Both the position numbers and the translations under genes were made by a program. Below the pieces are notes generated by a model. The model did no database searches and was not told the DNA's origin. It worked only from the letters and a program-made list of their open reading frames with translations. DNA of 64,000 bases from Flavipsychrobacter sp. (GTDB taxonomy: Bacteria > Bacteroidota > Bacteroidia > Chitinophagales > Chitinophagaceae), in the NCBI GenBank assembly GCA_017849575.1, contig JAFIGV010000014.1, positions 124,001 through 188,000 of the forward strand, in the 5' to 3' direction. Positions 27,794-35,447 of this stretch are shown one piece after another (positions within the stretch are counted from its first letter, which is position 1; each line of letters opens with the position of its first letter).

Positions 27794-27816
27794 GCCGAAA
27801 ACCGACCAGAGTAGGC
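27794..27816 (+). repeat. Third copy of the GCCGAAAACC...AGAGTAGGC motif
   Basis: GCCGAAAACC GACC AGAGTAGGC, with complementary GCC/GGC ends, 22 nt before the zinc-ribbon ORF in cassette 2. Same motif as the tandem pair at 4187-4242. Between 27716 and 27838 nothing else is seen. Confidence 0.6.
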
Positions 27817-27838
27817 ACAACAAAAAACAATTTTTAAT

Positions 27839-28069
27839 ATGGCATTAAGCTGGTATCAATGCAAAAATTGCGGGACTTCTATCAAGAAGGATTCCAGTCC
27901 AAGCACCTCTGGTTGCTCGGCAAAAGCTTTTCACTCTTGGACAAAGTTGGGTGAAGTTGGCGACACTAATTACAGTTGTAAAAAGTGTGGCACAACAATT
28001 CAGACCAAATCTTCTCCAAGCACATCAGGCTGTCCAGATTCGGCATTTCACTCTTGGACAAAGCTCTAA
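27839..28069 (+). CDS. Small duplicated zinc-ribbon protein (cassette 2)
   Basis: 76 residues made of two repeats of CxxCGT(S/T)I...SSPSTSGC...AFHSWTKL. Each repeat has CxxC plus a later Cys and His, a plausible zinc site. No family name is certain. A strong terminator follows at once, so it is expressed apart from the downstream restriction-like gene. Function unknown; cassettes often encode such small proteins. Confidence 0.72.
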   Translation: MALSWYQCKNCGTSIKKDSSPSTSGCSAKAFHSWTKLGEVGDTNYSCKKCGTTIQTKSSPSTSGCPDSAFHSWTKL

Positions 28070-28076
28070 ACGATTT

Positions 28077-28110
28077 AATCGGTGGTGGCTTCGCCACCAC
28101 CGATTTTTTT
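28077..28110 (+). terminator. Strong terminator inside cassette 2
   Basis: AATCGGTGGTGGC (28077-28089) pairs with GCCACCACCGATT around a TTC loop, followed by seven T. It separates the zinc-ribbon ORF from the DUF262 gene. Confidence 0.9.
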
Positions 28111-28130
28111 AACAACACGAATAATTTAAA

Positions 28131-29834
28131 ATGGAAGCATCAACAACAATAAAACAAATGTTAGCAGGGAACAGAATTTTTGTTCCTACTTATCAAAGAG
28201 CATATTCTTGGGACACAGAATTTGAAAAAAGCAAAACGCCAAAACAGGTAAATGTTTTTTTATCGGACTTGGAGGACTACAACAAGAGTTCAACAAAATC
28301 ATTTTACTACTTCGGACACTTTCTTTTTGAAGAGAAGCTCGACAAAAAATTTGGCGTAATTGACGGACAGCAAAGACTTACAACAATTGTAATTTTTCTT
28401 TCTGCTCTATTCAAACGACTAAGTTCAATTAGAAAACTCACAGAAACCGAACAAGAAATTTTTGAAGATATTATCAAACGAAATTCAACTTATCGTTTTG
28501 AAACAGTTGATTATGACAAACAACTTTTCAAAGATTATGTAATTGACCAAACCAAAAAAGACAAGAACGGACTTGAAACTGCATCAGCAAAAAGAATTGT
28601 AAACGCTTTTGACTTTTTCACTTCGCAATTAGAAAACAAGGACGAACCTTATTTACTTAAAATGTTGAACACAGTGCAAAACGCAACTTGCACAACACAT
28701 CCGGTAAAAGACGAATCGGAAGCAATTCAGATGTTTATTTTCCAAAACAACAGAGGTAAAAAACCTTCAAACTTGGAAATAATCAAAGCTCAATTTATGT
28801 TCAACGTTCATCTTTACGGTGGCGAAGAAAAAGAATCACTAATTGAAGAAATCAAAAATCGCTTTGAAAAAATCTACAAATCAATTTCATCAATAGAATA
28901 CAACATCAATGAAGATGATGTTTTGGTTTACACTTTAAGAGTTCATTTCAATTCACTTTGGGAAACAAACGCAATTGAAAAAATCAATAAACTACTTTCA
29001 GACGGAAATCCAATTCCGTTTATAAAATCATTCACTCACTCATTAGCAATCAGTTTTGAGCATCTAACAACATTCTTCGGTAAAGACGAAAGAGAACAAT
29101 TAGAAGTTCATTCACTAATTACGCTTGGAGGAATTGGAATCGCAATTCCTTTTGTAATCAAAGCTTACAAATTCGGTTTGCCGATAAATACGATAAATCA
29201 ACTTTGCAGTAAACTCGAATCAATCGTTTTACGACATCGTTTAATAGGAACAAGAGCCGACATTACTTCAAGAGTAAATGAGGTTTTCCAAAATTTCACG
29301 GAAGAGAAGCCAGACATTAAACCAATCACTGACAAAATAGACTGGATGAAAAAAGCAGGTGGCGACTCTTGGTGGTGGGCATATTGGAATGACACAGAAT
29401 TTGAACGTTCAATTCAAGCAGCAATTCCTCACTCGACAGCTAAATATCTTCTTTGGAAATACGAAAACTACCTAGAAGGACAAGGTAAAAGCGGTTATTC
29501 ACCGACACGTTTTGACAAAATTATTAGCCCTGAATTGGAACACATTGCACCGCAAACACCAACGGACGGAAAACCCGTTGCAGCAGGTTATTGTGAGTAT
29601 GACGAGGAATTTAAACAACAATACATTGACTGTTTAGGCAACTATCTATTACTTTCAAAATCTCATAACTGTTCCGTAGGCAACAATCCATTTGCGGACA
29701 AGAGAGCAACATATAATCACTTGGCTCAACAGCGTGAAATTCAAGAAATGACAAAGGATAACTTGACTTGGACAAAACAAGAAATCCAATTCCGAAAGGA
29801 GAAAATCATCAAATTTTTAAAGGAGAACATATAA
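28131..29834 (+). CDS. DUF262/DUF1524 GmrSD-like restriction protein (cassette 2)
   Basis: 567 residues. N-terminal DUF262 (ParB/Srx-like): IFVPTYQRAYSWD, YYFGHFLFEE and GVIDGQQRLTTIV with the DGQQR signature near residues 82-86. C-terminal DUF1524 HNH-like nuclease: LEHIAPQ (about 471-477), then CLGNYLLLSKSHNCSVGNNPFADKRATY. In GmrSD and related type IV or phage-restriction systems, DUF262 uses nucleotides and DUF1524 cuts modified DNA. Single-chain fusion as here is common. It overlaps no gene and is followed after one base by the UVR-motif peptide, suggesting a pair. Confidence 0.88.
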   Translation: MEASTTIKQMLAGNRIFVPTYQRAYSWDTEFEKSKTPKQVNVFLSDLEDYNKSSTKSFYYFGHFLFEEKLDKKFGVIDGQQRLTTIVIFLSALFKRLSSIRKLTETEQEIFEDIIKRNSTYRFETVDYDKQLFKDYVIDQTKKDKNGLETASAKRIVNAFDFFTSQLENKDEPYLLKMLNTVQNATCTTHPVKDESEAIQMFIFQNNRGKKPSNLEIIKAQFMFNVHLYGGEEKESLIEEIKNRFEKIYKSISSIEYNINEDDVLVYTLRVHFNSLWETNAIEKINKLLSDGNPIPFIKSFTHSLAISFEHLTTFFGKDEREQLEVHSLITLGGIGIAIPFVIKAYKFGLPINTINQLCSKLESIVLRHRLIGTRADITSRVNEVFQNFTEEKPDIKPITDKIDWMKKAGGDSWWWAYWNDTEFERSIQAAIPHSTAKYLLWKYENYLEGQGKSGYSPTRFDKIISPELEHIAPQTPTDGKPVAAGYCEYDEEFKQQYIDCLGNYLLLSKSHNCSVGNNPFADKRATYNHLAQQREIQEMTKDNLTWTKQEIQFRKEKIIKFLKENI

Positions 29835-29835
29835 A

Positions 29836-30003
29836 ATGGAAAAAGACCAAATTATTGAACAACTAAAAATCATTCGTGACAAAAAAGAAAAAGCAATTAC
29901 AGCTCAGAGTTACGAAATGGCATCTCAACTACGTGACAGGGAGAAAGACTTGTTAAAACAATTAGAAGAAATCGAACAGAATGACAATAAACACAGCAGG
30001 TAA
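29836..30003 (+). CDS. UVR-motif small protein (cassette 2, last gene)
   Basis: 55 residues, MEKDQIIEQLKIIRDKKEK then AQSYEMASQLRDREKDLLKQL. The SYEMASQLRDRE segment is the UVR motif seen in UvrB/UvrC, ClpC and McsA, a helical hairpin used for protein contacts. Starts one base after the DUF262 gene stop, so it is translationally coupled. Its TAA stop is part of the attC R'' sequence (GCAGGTAAC), so gene and recombination site share bases. Probably an accessory of the DUF262 protein, by context only. Confidence 0.7.
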   Translation: MEKDQIIEQLKIIRDKKEKAITAQSYEMASQLRDREKDLLKQLEEIEQNDNKHSR

Positions 30004-30131
30004 CAGCCGTTTGCCGCAATGGGGGCTGACGTGGTTAAATCAAGTGCATTGCTTCTATCAACATTTGTGCTTGGTTGACAGTGAAGTGCTCCGAAATCCC
30101 CCACTGCGGCAAGCGGCAAAACGTTAGTGGC
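29996..30131 (+). other. attC site 2
   Basis: R'' GCAGGTAAC (29996-30004); R' GTTAGTGGC (30123-30131), cut 30123/30124. Inner arms GCCGTTTGCCGCA and TGCGGCAAGCGGC pair almost fully; GGGGG and CCCCC extend them. R'' equals the reverse complement of the cassette 2 start TTACCTGC at 27708. Confidence 0.93.
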
Positions 30132-30149
30132 AATTTTAAAACGACACGT

Positions 30150-31316
30150 ATGAAGCAAATTTTGACAATTTTATTTTTAGCCCTTCTGACAGTATCAACT
30201 AACGGACAAACTGTTCAGAAAGTAAGAAAAGTTGTGCAGGTAATGACACCCCAAACATTTTATCTGAATGGGGGAGCAAGAGCATCAATGGGTGGTAAAT
30301 CAAGAACTTGGTTTAATATATCCCTTCCTCAAAATACAGTTGAATGGTACTATTCATTCTCAACAACAAAAGGCGAAAGTTCAACAGCAACTATTGGCTT
30401 GCTTTCTCAACTAACAAAACTATATGACCCAACAGGTATGACAGCAATAGCTACAAATGCAATATTTACACCAACAGGTGCAGGCGTTTGCGACATTTAC
30501 CTAATGAATAGAAAAAATGCTGATGCTTTTTTAGAGAAAGTTGATAATTGGGGTGGTTCATTTAGCTATCAAGTATCAGGTTCAAGACAAAACTATAAAA
30601 ACGGAACAGTTCAAGTAAGAGACATCACATCGGGGAATTGGTGTTTAGGATTTAAAAACCCAAGTTCAACCGAAGGGCTTTCAATAACATTTGAAGTCGT
30701 AGCAATTGTTGAAGAAACTGAAACCAATTTATCTGAATGGTCAACGGAAACTAAAACAAAGTTATTTGACAATTACAAGAAAAATTTAATTGCTAATAAA
30801 GTTGACGAAAAAGTTGCCATTGAAATAGCAAATTGCGTTGTAAACAAAATGACAACAGAATATAAACCATCTGACTTTTCTAATAAAAGCGAAAGTCAAA
30901 TAAATGAAATTGAAAAACAACTTGCTGAAAGTTGTGTACAAACACTTCAAGGTGGCGAAAAAACAGAAGAACAGAAAAAAGGCGTAACATTCGGAAATTT
31001 AGGTTGGAAGGCTTATGAAAATGGCGACATTGACAAAGCAATTGAGTACAGTAAAAAAGCATTAGAAAAAGACAACTCTTTGGGATTTGTACAAGGAAAC
31101 CTTGGGCTTTTTTACCTCATAAAAAATGACGAATTAACCGCAATGGACTATTACATTGATGCTATTAGTAATATCAAAAAAGACCGACTTAATGCAAAAA
31201 ATACGTTCAAAGCGTTAATTGACGACATTAACGAAGCCCTTAAAAAATATCCTGACTTGAAAGGATATAAAGAAATTTTATCGCTACTTCAACAAGAGTA
31301 CAACGGTTACAAATGA
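30150..31316 (+). CDS. Exported protein with C-terminal TPR repeats (cassette 3)
   Basis: 388 residues from ATG 30150, with signal peptide MKQILTILFLALLTVSTNGQ. The middle (about 20-200) is a beta-rich domain with WYYSFSTTKGES and GAGVCDIYLMN; the C-terminal part has TPR-type helices (FGNLGWKAYENGDIDKAIEYSKKALEKD, then FVQGNLGLFYLIKNDELTAMDYYIDAI). Probably a periplasmic or surface protein mediating contacts. Family otherwise unknown. The leader TTTTAAAACGACACG precedes the start. Confidence 0.72.
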   Translation: MKQILTILFLALLTVSTNGQTVQKVRKVVQVMTPQTFYLNGGARASMGGKSRTWFNISLPQNTVEWYYSFSTTKGESSTATIGLLSQLTKLYDPTGMTAIATNAIFTPTGAGVCDIYLMNRKNADAFLEKVDNWGGSFSYQVSGSRQNYKNGTVQVRDITSGNWCLGFKNPSSTEGLSITFEVVAIVEETETNLSEWSTETKTKLFDNYKKNLIANKVDEKVAIEIANCVVNKMTTEYKPSDFSNKSESQINEIEKQLAESCVQTLQGGEKTEEQKKGVTFGNLGWKAYENGDIDKAIEYSKKALEKDNSLGFVQGNLGLFYLIKNDELTAMDYYIDAISNIKKDRLNAKNTFKALIDDINEALKKYPDLKGYKEILSLLQQEYNGYK

Positions 31317-31324
31317 CAAAAACA

Positions 31325-31459
31325 GCCACTAACATCGGTTTGCCGCAATGGGGGGTGAAGTGCTTCTATGAAATTTTTGTGCTTAATGGAAGTGCAGTGC
31401 TTCTATTGAACATTAGTGCTAAAAATCCCCCACTGCGGCAAGCCGAAAAACGTTAGCGG
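31325..31459 (+). other. attC site 3
   Basis: R'' GCCACTAAC (31325-31333); R' GTTAGCGG (31452-31459), cut 31452/31453. Arms CGGTTTGCCGCA and TGCGGCAAGCCG pair, with GGGGG/CCCCC beyond. R'' matches the cassette 3 start TTAGTGGC at 30124. Confidence 0.93.
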
Positions 31460-31480
31460 TCAGCTTAAAAGACGACACGA

Positions 31481-32461
31481 ATGAACATTGACAATTACAA
31501 AATATTAATCTCAAATCTACCTGTAAGACAGCAATGTTTTACGACAAAACGAACAACTTGGACAAAAGCCGAGAGTGAAATTCAGTGGCTAAAAAATCTC
31601 AATGACAAGTTGTTTGGAAACAATAAAACTTTGACGATAAGTCGTCAAGATATTTTTGAAACGAGCGAACCAAGAGAAGCAATTATCAAGACAATTTATT
31701 GGGGCTACACAGCAGGAATGCGTGGAAATCATTTTGTAAATATTCTTAAACACATTGACACCATTGAAAACGTGTTGCGGACTTTAAGAGAAAAACCAAA
31801 TCCAACAACCAAAGACTTTAACGACCTAACATTAACTTTCAAGAATGTTGTAGGACTTGGACTATCAACATACAGCAAACTACTTTACTTTTTCAAAATA
31901 ACATTTAATGACAATCCTTGCCTAATACTTGACCAGCGACTTATTGATGTTTTTGCAAGTAAGACATATTCAAACTTTCAGCAATTAGGCAAAATACGAT
32001 ATGACAATGCTGAGAAAAAGTATCTTGACTTTTTGCAGTTTACAAGACAGCTCGCTACCGACCTTGAAACTCAGGGAGAAAACATTGAACTATTTCTTTT
32101 TACTTTTGGCAATAGCTTAAAAACAACAAATATGACTGAAACTGAAATTTCAAATATGTGGAACGGATACTGTCCAGAAAGTTTATTAAAAGGTAAGACT
32201 GTTCGTATGCGACTTAACCAAAACGACTTTTTTGAAAGCGAAGAAACAGGTTTGCAAATTGGTGTAATTCCGGGAGTTCAAGCGATTATTTTAAATTTTA
32301 GAGGTAAGGGCAAATTTAGAGAAACTCGAACCTTTGGTGACGAAGTTGAAAATGGAGAAATATTAAGTCCGCAAAATTCTGACAGACCACCATTCAACAA
32401 TCCAACAACTACATTTGGAGAAAGTGAAGAAATAGAAAACTATATTGCAACAATTAGATAA
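31481..32461 (+). CDS. OGG-fold DNA glycosylase-like protein (cassette 4)
   Basis: 326 residues. A central segment, FKNVVGLGLSTYSKLLYFF followed by CLILDQRLIDVF, resembles the helix-hairpin-helix and following aspartate region of bacterial 8-oxoguanine DNA glycosylase OGG-fold proteins. An N-terminal TTWTKAESEIQWL and a C-terminal tail with many acidic residues (GESEEIENYIATIR) are not assigned. If correct it would excise damaged or modified bases; the link is tentative. It could equally be a restriction-associated base-recognition protein. Leader TTAAAAGACGACACGA sits directly before the ATG. Confidence 0.5.
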   Translation: MNIDNYKILISNLPVRQQCFTTKRTTWTKAESEIQWLKNLNDKLFGNNKTLTISRQDIFETSEPREAIIKTIYWGYTAGMRGNHFVNILKHIDTIENVLRTLREKPNPTTKDFNDLTLTFKNVVGLGLSTYSKLLYFFKITFNDNPCLILDQRLIDVFASKTYSNFQQLGKIRYDNAEKKYLDFLQFTRQLATDLETQGENIELFLFTFGNSLKTTNMTETEISNMWNGYCPESLLKGKTVRMRLNQNDFFESEETGLQIGVIPGVQAIILNFRGKGKFRETRTFGDEVENGEILSPQNSDRPPFNNPTTTFGESEEIENYIATIR

Positions 32462-32508
32462 AGACAATAAATTTTAAGCAAATCATAGACGACCGAAAAG
32501 AAAGCCGA

Positions 32509-32645
32509 ACCGCTAACAAGGTATTGCCAAAAGCGGGGTTGAACAGCTTCGATTTGACATTTGTGCAAAATTCAACTTTCGTTCTTCGATTGAACTTTTG
32601 TGCTAAAAATCCCCGCCTTCGGCAATACCCGAACCGTTACCTGCA
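32509..32645 (+). other. attC site 4
   Basis: R'' ACCGCTAAC (32509-32517); R' GTTACCTGC (32636-32644), cut 32636/32637. Inner arms GGTATTGCC and GGCAATACC pair perfectly, with GCGGGG/CCCCGC. R'' matches the cassette 4 start TTAGCGGT at 31453. Confidence 0.93.
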
Positions 32646-32754
32646 AGCCTAAAAGACGACACAGCAAGAATGAACGACAGAAATAAACATAAAGTAACGG
32701 GACAAATGAACCAACAGACAGCCGACCCAAAATCCAACGCTTCTGTATTTTTAT

Positions 32755-32866
32755 TTTTTCCCACCGCACATTTTTTAAAAACAATTTTAGCCAGCCGCAC
32801 AAATGGCACATTTGGTTTTGCCCGACACACAAGCCAACCCTTCGCAAAACCAAAAGAGCCATTTTT
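32755..32866 (+). repeat. Left-end module with hairpin A of giant cassette 5
   Basis: AT-rich tract TTTTTTCCCACCGCACATTT at about 32755-32774 leading to TTTTAGCC, then a hairpin: AAATGGC-ACA-TTTGGTTTTGC (32801-32821) pairs with GCAAAACCAAA-AGA-GCCATTT (32844-32864), broken only by an ACA/AGA internal loop. Loop includes GACACACAAGCCAACC. The same module begins the efflux cassette (42755-42865). The rest of 32646-32915 has no supported gene. Confidence 0.8.
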
Positions 32867-32915
32867 TGCCAACGCACCAACAGAACAAATGATTAATTCA
32901 ATAAACTTGTAGCAG

Positions 32916-33458
32916 ATGAAAAAACTAATCTTTTTAACTCTTTTACTTTTGACAGCTTCAATCGGCTTCAGTCAGTCTTATTTGGGCTGGGTGACAAAAC
33001 AGGTCAACTTTAGACAAGGACCCGGGACTGACTACGGAGTAATTTCATCATTGAAACCGGGAACACAAATCTTTATTGTCTCCCTTGAAACGGAAAATGA
33101 TTTTTACAATATAATTGATATTGCAACCGACAAAGAAGGTTATATACACAAGTCGTTTGTAAAACTTGGAGACGTTGTTGAGAAAAATGAAAGGGGTATG
33201 TTCACCCCGAGTGGCAAAACATCTACTTACAATCCTGAAATTGAAATATTCAACAATACTTCATTAACCTTAACATTGAAACTCAATAGTGAAATATACA
33301 CTTTTTCGCCAAAGCAAAAACGAACAATAACATTAAGCCCAGGAACATATAATTATCGTGCTTCTGCACCAGGCGTTATTCCAAACATAGGCACTGAATA
33401 TATGGAGAGTAATATGGGCTATACTTGGCAATTTTATATAGTAACCGAAAGAAGATAA
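32916..33458 (+). CDS. Exported SH3-domain protein (cassette 5)
   Basis: 180 residues with signal peptide MKKLIFLTLLLLTASIGFSQ. Residues about 22-85 form a bacterial SH3 domain: GWVTKQVNFRQGPGTDYGVISSLKPGTQIFIV...EGYIHKSFVKL, the usual NVRxGPG-like core. The C-terminal part (ALKLNSEIYTF...SPGTYNYRASAPG) is a small beta domain typical of peptide-decorated surface proteins. First gene of the chaperone-like operon; its exported location contrasts with cytosolic Hsp70. Confidence 0.8.
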   Translation: MKKLIFLTLLLLTASIGFSQSYLGWVTKQVNFRQGPGTDYGVISSLKPGTQIFIVSLETENDFYNIIDIATDKEGYIHKSFVKLGDVVEKNERGMFTPSGKTSTYNPEIEIFNNTSLTLTLKLNSEIYTFSPKQKRTITLSPGTYNYRASAPGVIPNIGTEYMESNMGYTWQFYIVTERR

Positions 33459-33463
33459 ACGTT

Positions 33464-35068
33464 ATGCAATTTCTTAACCCAATAGAATTACTAGAATTAG
33501 AAAATGCTGATGTAGCGGCAATAGACAATTCAGTTATCAAAAAGGCAAAACGCAAACTATTTGCGGAAATTGACCTTTCAGACAATGGACATTTTGATTA
33601 TAAGGGGATTTCGCTAACTAAAACAGATTGCGAAAAAGTCATTGACGATTTAGAAAACAATAATGCATTAGAATTTTATTCTCATCTATCCTCAAACAAA
33701 CTTTTGAATGATTTTCTAGTGAATGGCAATGATAAACTTTTTACATCATTCAAACAGGAAAGTATTTACAAGTTACCTGAGTTTATAAAATTTATAAGTC
33801 CGTTTTTTGCTCCCAAATTTGACAAGGCCATATTAAAAGCATTTGCTGATGCGGATGAAGAAAAACTTAGAAGCATATTAAGAACTCAAAACCTAATAAG
33901 CACAGCAGACCTAAATATTGCATTCAAGGGGCTTAGTATTGAAATTCAAAATAGATTACAGCAGATTGACGCAATAACTAAAGACATTAAAAATGAAGAG
34001 TCTGAATATTCTGATGATGACATTGATGAAGTTATAGATTTAGTAAAAGATGTGTTTCCCACAGAACTACTTAATCAATTACCAGCATATTTTCAAAGTC
34101 AGATAAATAAAATAGCTGCTTCCATCAACTTCTTACAGCTTGCAATTTGGAATGAGTTTAACACGACATCTGTATCATTGCATCTACTTGAGCATTTGCT
34201 AGAGTTAAACATTGAAAGTGTTAGCAAGCCTACTTTCCAAAAAAATTATGACATAGTTAGAAAAAAACACGAAGAAAGAATTGAACAAGAAAAAAATGCC
34301 CCAACATTAAAAAAGTGGGCTACAATTTTATTGACAATACAAGCTCAAATAAAGAACGTTGAGAATAAATCAATTCAAGCTACCGATGCTTTAGATAAAA
34401 TTAAACAGTTGGTAGCAGTTTCAGAACTAAATTCTTTGCCTTCATTTGCTAACGAAATAAGAACTCAGATTGGATATTCTATTAGAAGCCTCTCAATTTC
34501 TTGCTGGAATAAACAAAATGATATAAAAACATCGCTTTCCTTGATAGCTTTCGCATTACAAATTAATGTTAATGAGGAAGCAAAAGTAAAATTCAAACAA
34601 GACAAAGCAGAACTTGAAGAATTAGAAAAAAAATACAAGGGTATTTTAGTTTGTCACTTTTGCGAAAAGAATCCGCCTGACGATAATTGTGGTATTCCTC
34701 AAACCATATATAAAGAGACATATCGAAGCTATTTTCCAAGACGTGTGCAGTTTTCATATACAGATGTAACAATTCCGAGATGTAAGAATTGTAAGGAAAT
34801 CCACTCTAAGGGAAGTCAAAAGTTTTCTTTGGTTTTCTTTGTAGCACTTGTTTTAGGTGTAATAATCGGTGCAATGACCGAAGGCGAACATTTTATAATA
34901 GGTGGTATTATTGGAGCTGTGGCAGGTTGGATTGTGGGTAAGATTATGGAAGGGAATCAAGTTAGTAACAGTGGAATTAAAGACGCATCAGAATCTACAC
35001 TCTCAAAACATCCTTTACTAATTGATAGAATGAGAGAAGGTTGGACATTTTCAAAACCAAGTGCATAA
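33464..35068 (+). CDS. Zinc-binding, membrane-anchored protein with J-like N-terminus (cassette 5)
   Basis: 534 residues. The N-terminus (NPIELLELEN ... IKKAKRKLFAEIDLS ... KTDCEKVIDDL) has a weak likeness to a J-protein start but no HPD triplet is seen. The centre is long and helical. Near 397-443 are cysteine pairs CHFCEKN...DDNC and RCKNCKEIH that look like a zinc ribbon. From about 456 a Gly-rich pair of membrane helices (LVFFVALVLGVIIGAM, IIGGIIGAVAGWIVGKIM) anchors it. It starts 5 nt after the SH3 gene. By context it may recruit the Hsp70-like protein to the membrane, as a J-protein would; that is inference. Confidence 0.6.
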   Translation: MQFLNPIELLELENADVAAIDNSVIKKAKRKLFAEIDLSDNGHFDYKGISLTKTDCEKVIDDLENNNALEFYSHLSSNKLLNDFLVNGNDKLFTSFKQESIYKLPEFIKFISPFFAPKFDKAILKAFADADEEKLRSILRTQNLISTADLNIAFKGLSIEIQNRLQQIDAITKDIKNEESEYSDDDIDEVIDLVKDVFPTELLNQLPAYFQSQINKIAASINFLQLAIWNEFNTTSVSLHLLEHLLELNIESVSKPTFQKNYDIVRKKHEERIEQEKNAPTLKKWATILLTIQAQIKNVENKSIQATDALDKIKQLVAVSELNSLPSFANEIRTQIGYSIRSLSISCWNKQNDIKTSLSLIAFALQINVNEEAKVKFKQDKAELEELEKKYKGILVCHFCEKNPPDDNCGIPQTIYKETYRSYFPRRVQFSYTDVTIPRCKNCKEIHSKGSQKFSLVFFVALVLGVIIGAMTEGEHFIIGGIIGAVAGWIVGKIMEGNQVSNSGIKDASESTLSKHPLLIDRMREGWTFSKPSA

Positions 35069-35080
35069 AAATCAAAAAAT

Positions 35081-35428
35081 ATGAATGAACAAATAAAAGT
35101 GCCGAAAATTTACATTGACTTGTTAGACCAAGTTTTTGAAATTGAAAAAAAGGTCGAAGCCCTTACAGAATCAAATTCAATTAGCCGAAATGTTAGTAGG
35201 TTAAAAGAAATATTTGAACAATTGGAAACTGATGGTGGATTGTTTTATCACAACCCCATTGGAGAGTCATATAACGAGACAAGAACTGATATTGAAGCGA
35301 GTATTGCTGGTAATTCTGCTGACAATTTAATTATCACAGAAGTTATTAAACCAATAGTAAGGTATCGCAAAGGCGGTATTACACTCATTGCAAGAAAAGG
35401 CATTGTTGTCGCAGAATCTAAATCTTAA
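35081..35428 (+). CDS. GrpE-like nucleotide-exchange factor (cassette 5)
   Basis: 115 residues. An N-terminal helix (IDLLDQVFEIEKKVEAL...RLKEIFEQLETDGG) leads to a beta part, LFYHNPIGESYNETRTDIEA, and a final VIKPIVRYRK...ARKGIVVAES. That layout and the sequence around HNPIGE...VIKPIVRY...VVAES parallel the C-terminal beta domain of GrpE (where FDP..HEA and LRPAMV occur). Much shorter than usual GrpE (about 190) because the long coiled coil is cut. Placed between the J-like and Hsp70-like genes, which strengthens the call. Confidence 0.65.
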   Translation: MNEQIKVPKIYIDLLDQVFEIEKKVEALTESNSISRNVSRLKEIFEQLETDGGLFYHNPIGESYNETRTDIEASIAGNSADNLIITEVIKPIVRYRKGGITLIARKGIVVAESKS

Positions 35429-35447
35429 CTCTTAAATCATTATCACA

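Noticed and set aside
32572..32912. Overlapping ORFs of 80-102 codons on both strands at the start of cassette 5
   Set aside because: They fall in the AT tract and hairpin A; the frames exist because the hairpin is palindromic. No protein-like composition or start signal.
33461..33467. GTTATGC resembling an attC R' core
   Set aside because: It coincides with the start codon of the zinc/membrane protein gene and no paired arms or R'' precede it. Cassette 5 closes properly at 39040.
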